From: Promerops cafer
Lineage: Eukaryota > Chordata > Aves > Passeriformes > Nectariniidae
DNA: 64,000 nucleotides
Direction: 5' to 3'
Assembly: GCA_013398275.1 (NCBI GenBank)
Contig: VZSE01014414.1
Coordinates: 372,001 to 436,000, forward strand
Shown in pieces: positions 50,701 to 60,800 of this stretch; within the stretch, counting starts at the first letter, position 1, and each line of letters opens with the position of its first letter. The position numbers and the translations under genes are program-made. The notes beneath the pieces are model-generated. The model searched no databases. It was not told the DNA's origin and worked only from the letters and a program-made list of their open reading frames with translations.

Positions 50701-51663
50701 TTTTTTTAATGGCTGCTTTTACCATAACACTGTGCATACTGTAGTGATGTATTCCTACAGCAGCAAAGGTTTTTTTCTATTTTTGCAGTCTTTTGCATCT
50801 TTTCTGTTTACTGCAGATCATCCAATTCCTGGTATTGAGATATAAACCAAGCTTAAAGCATCTATATATCAGAACTCAAAAGAAAGGAGATGCACACCGG
50901 GTTTTTTTATGGTAAGTTGTAAAAAAACATCCTTGAAGAAATTAAAAGAGTAAAAGGCAGGGAGAAAGAGATGAGGGAAGGAAGTAAAGTGGAAGTGTGT
51001 TGCCCTCTTCCTGCATCTATCCACATCTTTGGCATATACAAGTGAAGACACCTGGTCATTCAAGAAAAGAAGTTGCCAAAATGGGTCCAATTCCTTGATC
51101 AGATGGGTGTAAATTCAACAACAGCCTTAGTGAGAATGGAGTTTCAAACAACTGTTGATTCCAGCAACTAAAAAAAATATTTGCCCTGTGTCCAGATCAG
51201 GCTGCAGATGAGCTGTTGCTACCTTGAGCTAGAAGGCAAACAATTATCTTAGCGTTAAAAACTGAAATCTGCCCTTGCACACAGCTCTACCAAAAGCAAA
51301 CACTCAGGAGGAACTACAATACTTTGGGTTACCTGGCAATGTTTTTACCAACTTTAAGGGCTTTGATTACAGACCTCTCCTCCTGTACAGTCAGGCTGGG
51401 AATTGCTGTAGAAGTCTCAGCTGCACAAGTGAGTCAAACTGCTATTCCTAAGATGAAGGCGTATGGTGATGGAAGGGAGGAGGTTGTTATCATGGTGATA
51501 AAGACCACATGGGATGGGAGGGTGGAGGAACTTGCAGCAGAGAAAGAGCAGGTAAATGCAATTCCTCATGACACATAACTGGTCAATGTGTATGAAAGTG
51601 AAAAGCTGGAGAGAGCAATTTTGTGCAGAGGATGAAGTACAAAATTAAGAGAGAGAGAGAGAA

Positions 51664-51705
<42 letters not shown>

Positions 51706-51815
51706 NNNNNNNNNNNNNNNNNNNNNNNNNNNNNNNNNNNNNNNNNNNNNNNNNNNNNNNNNNNNNNNNNNNNNNNNNNNNNNNNNNNNNNNNNNNNNNN
51801 NNNNNNNNNNNNNNN

Positions 51816-51850
<35 letters not shown>

Positions 51851-54800
51851 GAGAGAGAGAGTGAGAGAGAGAGAGAGAAGCAGATGAGCACAAGCAGCCT
51901 TTAGAGCACATACCTTCCAGGTGCAGCCACATCAAACGTCCTTTCACCGAGGTGATGGAAGCAACACAAATCTCTGCAGGGTTCCTGGGGTTCACCGCCT
52001 CCAGCTTCATGTTCTTGGTGAAGCCACGGCTGAAGGATGTCTGAAAGAGTAAAGAGAAAATGCTGAAACATGGCACTGCAGCACTGCACAACTTCAACCA
52101 GACCGTCTGCTGAGAAGCATAAATTTAGCATGGTTTGCTTTCCACTGGAAGGGCAGGATACCCTGAAGCATGCAAAGGCATCCAGAGTCATATCAGAAGC
52201 TGTGCTGGTGCAGCCCATGGTGAGGCAGCTGTGCCCCTGCAGCACATGGGGGTCTGCAGGGGAGTAGAGACCCACCTGCTGCCCCTGGAGGACCCCTGTC
52301 AGAGGAGATGGATACCCAGAGGAGGCTGTGACTCTGGAGGGAGGAGCCCATGCTGGCGCAGGTTTGCACCAACACCCATATGAAAAATCAATGATGCCAT
52401 GTTCTTCTCCTATCCCTTACTCCTAGGAGACTGGGAGGAGGTTGCTCCACATCAGCTCCAAGTATGTTTGAATGTTTGCCAGTGATGCATTTTCTGTACA
52501 TGTGATTACTACCCAGAGGGTTCCCACAATTCCTGTGCTTAAGCACCTCTCACCTTGCTAGGAGAAACCTTATAAAGCAAAAAACCATCTTGCCTGAGAC
52601 CAGAGAAACCTCTTCATACATCCAGTCACCCAAGCTGACTGAAGCTGAAGATGTTTGAGTAACCTTTTCAAGTATGCTTTTCTTCATGGAGTTTTCATGG
52701 ATGGGCCCCTGAGCAACCCAATCTAGTGGGTGGCAGCAGTGCCCATAGGATGGGGGGATTGGAACTAGACAGTCTTTAATGTCCCTTTCAACCCAAACTA
52801 TCCTGTGATTCTAGTTTAAGCTCCATGAACAAGGCTTTCAGGTACACTGGCTGGAGTGTAGATGGATCCAGTTGTGTTCACTGCCACTGTTCCTTCCAGT
52901 GTCCCCTCCTGTCACTTATTCTCAGTCCCCTCCCAGAATCTCCCCTACCACTACCCCTGAAAACACACTCCCTGTGTCCATACCAGGGCTTCCTCTCCTC
53001 GGATTTCCCTCCCCTCTGTTCCACCTGCCCTGCATGTCTCCGCACACAGTAGCACAGAAAGGGTTCCCTCTTTGAGATGAGATATTTTGCTAATAATAAT
53101 TGGGATGGGTAATAATTGCTGCTGACTCAAAATGACACCAAACCCTCATCCTATGTGAGAAACTGGAAGCCAGGCTCAAATTCAACCCTTCTCCTATTGG
53201 TACAACACCCTGGGCACTTCACCTTGAACAACCACTGAGAGCTCTTTGAGAGACTAAAAACTCATGGCTTTGGTCTCTTTTCCATTCAAGAACATGCTGC
53301 TAGTCTCACACACAGCTTGGACTGCCTCAAGCCTTGCTCAGCACACAGATCAGCTTCACCCTGCAAAAGCTGCTAATGGCCAGGGCTGCAGGAATGCAGG
53401 CTGAGTTTGTTTAAATGCCTTTTATGTTGCCTAACAAGGAAACGCCATTTATCATCACCCTGGCTCCTTTCTTTGCAGTTCGGTGCTGGAGGCTCATTTA
53501 TACAAAATCAATGGCAAAACAGTTAGGTGGAGTTTATTTTACTAAGCATTTGGGCACGTCAATCCATTTCATAACTGCCTCTCCTTGTTAAAAATCCCTC
53601 CTGGGGAAACAGCTACAGCACCTCCACTGCCAGCACCACGTCTGGCTGCACAAGGTGGGAGATGCAAAAAGCTTCCATCAAAGAGCCCCTCACAGCCACA
53701 AATCACGGGGACCAGCCAGCCAGGAGGCTGCAAAAGTGACAGCAGAGTAGTTCCCCTGGAAAAGAATTGTGTTATTAAGAGTGAAAGAACAAGAGACACA
53801 TGTTCATCTGGTGAATGTTTCCTTAAAAAAAAAAAAAAAAGGACCAAAAACCACTCAGATCTGACTTAGTCTTAGGATATTAGACTTAAAGGATATTATG
53901 CAGAGACTTTCCTCAAGGCTGCCAGTGCTGAGAGGAGAGATCCACCACTTGACAAAATGAAAAGAGATCTAGAGAAAAGGTGGAGATGCTTGCAGAAGAG
54001 AAATGCAAAAACAGCCCCACTGTATTGGTGTGAGGCAGCACTGTCCAGCTTTCCTCAGGACTGCTGGAAATCTTTGCTCTAAGTCCCTTCAGGAAGACAG
54101 AGGGTCTTTATGGGGCAAGAAATCCTTACTCTGCTTTGACTCCCAAGTCAGACTCTGTTCATGGTACAGGTCCTCTGAGCTCATCAATAAAAAATTCACT
54201 AATTCACCATCAAAACTTCCAAGCCAGGCTGACCCTGGGCCACCACTGATGAGGAAGGCCATGGAAAACCACAGCTGGTGCCTGTCTCCCTTCTGCTTTC
54301 CATAAACACCCCATCCCTCAGTCCTGTGACTTCTGAGCCCAGTGAAAAGCTGTACAAGTCCTGCAGAAACCTGTCTGTCCATCATTCACACCACCACTTC
54401 ATTTTGCAAAGCCTTCTGTGCTCATTTTAGGTGCACCACTAACATTTAGGAACCACCATCAGGAGTATTTTCAGTTATTGATGGGATCTCAACCTCCATC
54501 AGCTGATGGGCACATGAAGGAGAGCACCAGGTTACTGGAAAAGGCAGAAGGCTACATCTGCCTTTCCCCAAGTGATGAACACCTGTCAGATAAAGCCACA
54601 CAGCACTGTCATTGCCCTAAAACAGCCTGCAAAAGATTATTTCAAAAGCTGTGAATCTTAATGGCATCCATCACTCTCACATCACTGTTGCTGCATCAAG
54701 AAGGACATGAACTGTCCCAATGAGACCATCCATGAGGGTTAATCATCCTCTCATACATTTTCAACATTTAGCACTTTAATACATGTGGTTTGGTTAAATG

Positions 54801-57800
54801 TATCCCCCTGGGATACAGAGAAAACACCAAAAATGTAAAAAGGGGCAAATGATACCATGCAATTTCTTTACCTAAAGTATTTTTAGTAGCACTTGAATTA
54901 ACTGCAATGACCAGTTAAGATTCTTTTAGTGCTGTACAAAACCAGAGAGGGGATGAAGAGCAGAATAGTTACAGATAAAGACAAGATTAAAGTAAGTTTT
55001 TTTTCTCTTTTAGGGGTGGAGACCTAGAACACTCCCCCAGTTTTCTTCCTAAGGCAGCCTCATGGTGCTCTGGGGGAACCTCTCAAAGCCTTGCAGCGCC
55101 TTTTCTATGCAAGCTGTTTTGTTTCACGTGGATGGACTGGAGCAAAAGGAAGAACTTACATTTCTAAAGCACAGGTGAGGTGCTGCCTCGGCTCCACACT
55201 GCTTCTGGTAGTCTGCCCAATCAAAGTCCTGGCCAGAGTAACCTGCAGGAGGACAAAACAAAAAGAGCCATCAGCCACCACTCCACACCACAGAGAGAGG
55301 ACAAAACGGGCCCCAAGCAGATGAACATCTGTTATTCAGCATCTCATCCTGCCTCAGTGACCTGTGCAGTGTCAGCAGGTGAGCTCACACACCGTGAGAG
55401 CCAATGGCTTCTCCAGCCTCCACTCACACACCTCCTGCATTTCACTGTCTCCATTAAAAAGCAGTAAGACATAATTATTTTCCCTATTTTCCCTTTTCTG
55501 TGAGCATCTCCCAACTTTTAACAAACCCATAACTAATGAGAAGTGCCACTGTCCCAAATTTCCACATGGGGCTAGTTATGGACTTCTTTCTCCTGCTTTT
55601 AGCTGTCTGAAAGGTGGGGTTATGGAGCTGGACACGGATTATTTGCTGGTCCCTCAGGAGTGGACAGGGAGGGGATCAGCACAATCAGAAGCTGATCCAT
55701 CCTCTCTTTCAAAGCAGGAGGTAAATTCTGCTGTCTTCATTCATGTACCCTTCCTGACTCCCCAGCAGCTCAGGGAGTGTGAGCTGAATCCCATCACAGT
55801 AAAAATGTTACAGGAATCTGGAGCAGAGCAGGAAAATGAATGCAGATCTCCCAGCCTCAGCAAGCAGATCATCCCTTCAGCCTCTGCTTCTAGGTAAAAC
55901 AAAGGGATTCCTTTATATGAGCATATCTCAAGGAGTCCCATCACAGACAAATCAGACCTCTGCTCATCCACTATTCTTACTTGGCAATTTAGGCAATAAA
56001 TTCTTGCGACAGAAATGTGGTTTTTGTGGGTTTTTTTAATTTGCTTTTGGGGGCTTTTTTTTGCCTGCCTCTTAAGTCTCTATTTTGCAATGTCTGAAAC
56101 CAGTGAGTGCTAATCCTGTCCAGGGGCCTGTGGATACTCTAATGACATTACTGCAGAACTACGCTTACTGGAAAGTTCCAGGAGTCACCCAAAGGCCAAA
56201 TTCTCCCCTCCATCTCCCCTCCTGGCATCTCAGCCTGGCCTCATTTCACAGAACATCCCTAAATGCCTTTTGCATTGATAGTCAAAAAGGAACACTCAAG
56301 ATCAAATGCGAATTAATCATTTATGACAATGAAAACTGTGAATTTTTTTACAGGCAAGGACTGGAATACGGAGCATAATCCCCTATCAGTCTGCCAGATC
56401 CCGAAAAAAGGAGGTAAAATTTTTGAAAACAACGTGCCAAGCATCCTGCTAAGATCCAAGTATCTCGCATAAGATGATTTCTAATCCTAATAACTGCATT
56501 CACGACAAACAAATTACTGAGATAAAGCCTTGAGCTAAGATGCCAGTCTCTGTGGGGCATTAAAGTGCACAATAATTAAAAAACTACACATGCACGGGGA
56601 AGGAAAAAAAGGGCAGTTACTTATAAAGAATGTTCTTTTTTTCATACAAAAGAATATCCTTTCACTGTTTTTTAACAATTTCTGCAACAGTATTTTCTTC
56701 ACACTTCATCTCTTTTTTTTAATCTCCAATTTAAACCCCTCACGGATGGGTTTTGCATCTCGATTTTAAGCTGCGCAGATCTCGTCAGAGTGGATGGAAA
56801 AGGCACATTAGAGGTGTTTCAGTGAGGTACAAAAACCTGACTGTGTTGTCACCACACAACCGCCTGTTGGCTTGGCCCTGCACCACTGGAACCACTTGGG
56901 AGCCCTTTTCCTTTAGGCTTCAGCGGGAATGGAAGCCAGGAGGGCAGCTGGGGAGTTAAAAAAAAACTCACTGCAGCACCACAAGGAGGATTCCAAGAGG
57001 GGAACACCCAGGAACTGACTTCAAATAAGCCCTGAGTTGTCTGTGGCCTTTTCACGGTGAGGCTGCACCTCGAGGGCCATGTCCAGCTCTGGGCCTTCAC
57101 GGGCAGAGAGACCTTGAGGGGCTGGAGGGTGTCCAGAGAAGGGAACGGAGCTAGGAAGGGTCTGGAGCCCCAGGAGAGGCTGAGGGAGCTGGGAAGGGGC
57201 TCAGCCTGGAGAAAAGGAGGCTCAGGGGGGACCTTGTGGCTCTGCACAACTCCCTGACAGGAGGGGACAGCCGGGGGGGTCGGGCTGTGCTCCAGGGACC
57301 AGGGACAGGAGGAGAGGAAACGGCACTAAGCTGCACTTGGCGAGGGTCAGGTTGGATATTAGGAAGAATTTCTTCACTGAAAGGGTTGCCAGGCATTGGA
57401 ATGGGCTGCCCAGGGAAGTGGTGGAGTCCCCACCCCTGGAAGTGGTCAAGAAACAACTGGTCACTCAGTGCTGTGGTCTGGTTGACAAAGCGGCGATCAA
57501 AGGTTGGACTCAATGATCCACCTTGTCTGGAGGTCTTTTCCAACCTTACTGATTCCCTGATCCTGTGATCCTGCTCTCAGCTGCCTCCCTCAGCACACGG
57601 GGAGGTAGCAGGTACCCAGTGCCTCCATCAGCACACAGCACTCACACCCTGCCATCCCGGAAGGCTCAGCCCAAGTGACAACACTGAGAGCTGTGTTTGC
57701 ACAACTCAGCTGCTGCTCCTCAAACATGCAACACCTTCACCGTGTCTGCCATCTCAGCTCTGGGCATGGAAGAGCCCAGCATCAGAAGCTGATTCCAAGC

Positions 57801-60800
57801 AAACACAACAATACAAACATTCTGGAGGTTTTGGAAGTGGCTTTTCCTTAGTAAGCTTTACAACTAGGAGCATTATCAAAATGTTTTTTCCCCCACTTAA
57901 TAATAGCTCCTAAAACAATGATTGTTACTCTGAAGGGAAGTGGTCTATAAATCCTGCTCTAATAAATATAACTAGAGCTTGTTCAATGTTTATACAGCAG
58001 CAGTTAATGGGTATTCATTTTTGGCACTGTACAGGAAAATACTGCTCTCTATTTCGAGTAGCAAATATTTGCACCTCCTGTTCATGACCCATTTACTCTT
58101 TGTTTGTCTTCAATAAAGCCCTGATAGGCAAAAAGGCAAGAGAATGGCTCCCAGACAAATAAAGGACTCCAAACTCCAATACCTCAACCTGGCATATTGT
58201 TCTGACAAAAAAAGTTCAGTTGATTTTGAGATCAGAAAACCTCCTTGCCAAGAATAAATTAACCAGGGGTTTGGATGCTTTTCACTTTCCATCTGCTTTC
58301 TCTTTTGGTAGTTTATGGGTTTTTGTTGTGTTTAGTTTGTATTTTCAAATAACTCATTCTAATATCTGATTACCTTTTACTCAAAGAACGTGTCTGCCCA
58401 TAGAAAAGGTTTTCCAAAATTCAGTTTGGACATGCAGCCCTTGTACACAGTATAAAAAATACAGTAACACATAGAATGCATCTATCTTCCACTGGCTTTA
58501 TGCCTTTTTAATAGCTTCCCCCCAGGACTTCTGATCTCACAGCAGAAAGCAAATTTGATTTTCACCAGGGGAATAAGGAAAGACTTTCTGCACTTTCTCA
58601 GGTGCCCAGGTGGATCCCAATAACCAGGCGTCACACGAGATCACAGAACCATAGAATCACAGAATTTTGGGTTGGGAGGGGCCTAGAAGGTGACCCAGTT
58701 CCAGCCCTCTGCCATGGGCAGCGACACCTTCCAACTAGAGCTGGCCAAGTTGAAAAATATTCACATGACGGATGCTTCAGATATGTCTTTTAAAATGGTG
58801 GCATCTAAAAGAGAGTTCACACACTTGACCCATAAAACACCATCTCAGACAGGCTTTGTATCAGCATGGATTGGAAATTTTTAAGCCCATGGTCTCTTTC
58901 AGTTAATTATCCTGCCTGGGGCAAGCTGCATGTGAATTTGGGTGGAAAACCCCCAAAATATTCCATTTACTTTGATTTTTAGCAACTTTTCTGGCCAGTA
59001 TCAATGAGTGCTTACACAGGCATTACCATTACACCTGGGTTTCAGCAGGAGAGCACTAAAGCCCCAGAGATTCATTTCAGCAGAAGCAGCAAAGCAATCA
59101 TGAATGCACCACATGCAGCTGCAGGCACAGGGCTCCAGGACTTTGGTGGGAATTTCAAATTACATATGCTGAAGAAACACTCTGGATATACATAAGAGGA
59201 TTCTGAATCTAGTAGGAAATAACCCTTCCCTGGGTTTGGCAGCATCATGCTTTTTGCAAAATGAAGACGAAAGTTCATACACAAAACTTAGCTTGATTTT
59301 TTTTTTTAAGGCATTTCTTTCTCCCAAGCAACACTGATTTTTGGCAACAGACCAACAACCCAGCCAGCTTCAAAAACCTGAAATTCCAGGGAAACGACAC
59401 ATTTTGCAAGCAAAGAAGTATTGCTAGGGCACCACAGGTGGTTGTCTGAAGTTGGCAGAAGTTAACTGCACTGCTACACAGTTGAGGAACAGCAGGGCTG
59501 GAGGCTGTTTCTCCTGGCTCTGACCTGAACACTGCTTGCAGTGTGCCCTGGGATTTGTTGAGACAGCAGAGGAAATCCCTCCACACTCCTGGGCAGGCTG
59601 CTGTTTTTAGCTCAGACATTCAGATTTAGGAGCTTTGCTTGGCCTCGGTGTTGTACCAAGGTGGATGAAACAGGGTTTGCCTCTGCAGTGATTGGACTTT
59701 CAATGCTCCTTTTGCTCTCTACACACACAAAGAACTGCTAGGATTCATTCCACAGGAATTCACGAGGATTTCACGAGCCTTAATCAGACTTCAAAGCACA
59801 GGGACATCAATCCACCAAGCAAGAGATATTTGCTGAGATGTTCATGGGTTGGTAGGAGCCAGAACAGCCCCAATCACTCCAGAGAACTACTCTGGCTTGA
59901 GATACTTCAGCTGATGCTCTGCAGCAACCACCACTACAATTTTAAAGGCAATAATAACAAGCAATGTCCTTCAGAGTAAACCCAAGAATCACTGAGAAGG
60001 AATACAAACCCTTGGGAGGTGTGAGATTGACTCCGTTTTTAAGGCACCACTGTATTGGCAAGATCCCCAAGGAATCTGCATGGCAAAGCATTGAGATTTT
60101 GCTGGGTTCAGGTCTCAAGTCATCAATGGTCACTTGTAAATAATGATTGTTAAAAACCTATGGGGTGAAAAAGAAGAGACCAAAATCAGGAGTTAGATTT
60201 GCTGCAACATTCGATAACGTGGAAAGCTGAAACAGCCAAACCTGGGAATCAAACTACTGAAAATAATTTGCTCTCACCTAAACATTTTCATCGAAGTGTT
60301 TCTACCCCAAGAGAGCAAAGCCTGAGTTTTAGAGACGGGTGAAATGAAGCAATGGAAAGTGATGAGGTTCAGGGTCTCACAGCTGAGCAGCAACTGGAGA
60401 TGATCCTGAAGACCCCAGAGCCTTCCTCTCTCTTGCATTTGAGTGTGTGGATTAAATATCCAGCTACCACCTGCATTCAGCTGTTTTATTTCCAAAGGTT
60501 TCTCAGATGTGCAGGGAAAATATATATAGATGGAAGGGAAACAAAGACAAAAGAGGGATCCTTTTTTTTTGCATTCAAGTGGTAGATGAATGTGCTCATC
60601 CCCATTGGTTTTAAGGGCATGGAATCAGCTGGTGATCCTTGTGGGAAAGAAAGAATTAATTAGGAAAATCCATGGATTTTAAACCTATTTCTTAAAGTGT
60701 TCTCCAGCCAATTCAGTACCACTCTTGGTTTTTTCTAAATGTAGTGGAAATCAGGAAGGGTTTCCCAGTCAGGCTCTTTCCATCCCTCCTTTCTGAGCAC

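Larger units (their letters stand above)
47567..51913 (-). other. SFMBT2: SFMBT2 intron with CR1 copies and a gapped GA repeat
   Basis: A 4347-nt intron (length uncertain because of the gap at 51706-51815). It carries CR1 copies at 48296-48535 and 49538-49575 and the GA/TC microsatellite beginning about 35 nt past the 5' splice site of the upstream exon. No further exon was recognised. Confidence 0.8.
55243..60009 (-). other. SFMBT2: SFMBT2 intron with two opposed CR1 copies
   Basis: A 4767-nt intron with a weak GTTTGT donor. It carries CR1 copies at 57055-57572 (plus) and 58640-58740 (minus). A stretch at about 57895-58050, containing AACAATGATTGTT, looks like possible regulatory sequence. 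No additional exon was recognised. Confidence 0.75.

Noticed and set aside
51583..52097. Ser/Leu-rich or Arg/Glu-rich frames across the GA repeat
   Set aside because: They translate a dinucleotide repeat and a run of N; only 51914-52040 within them is a real exon.
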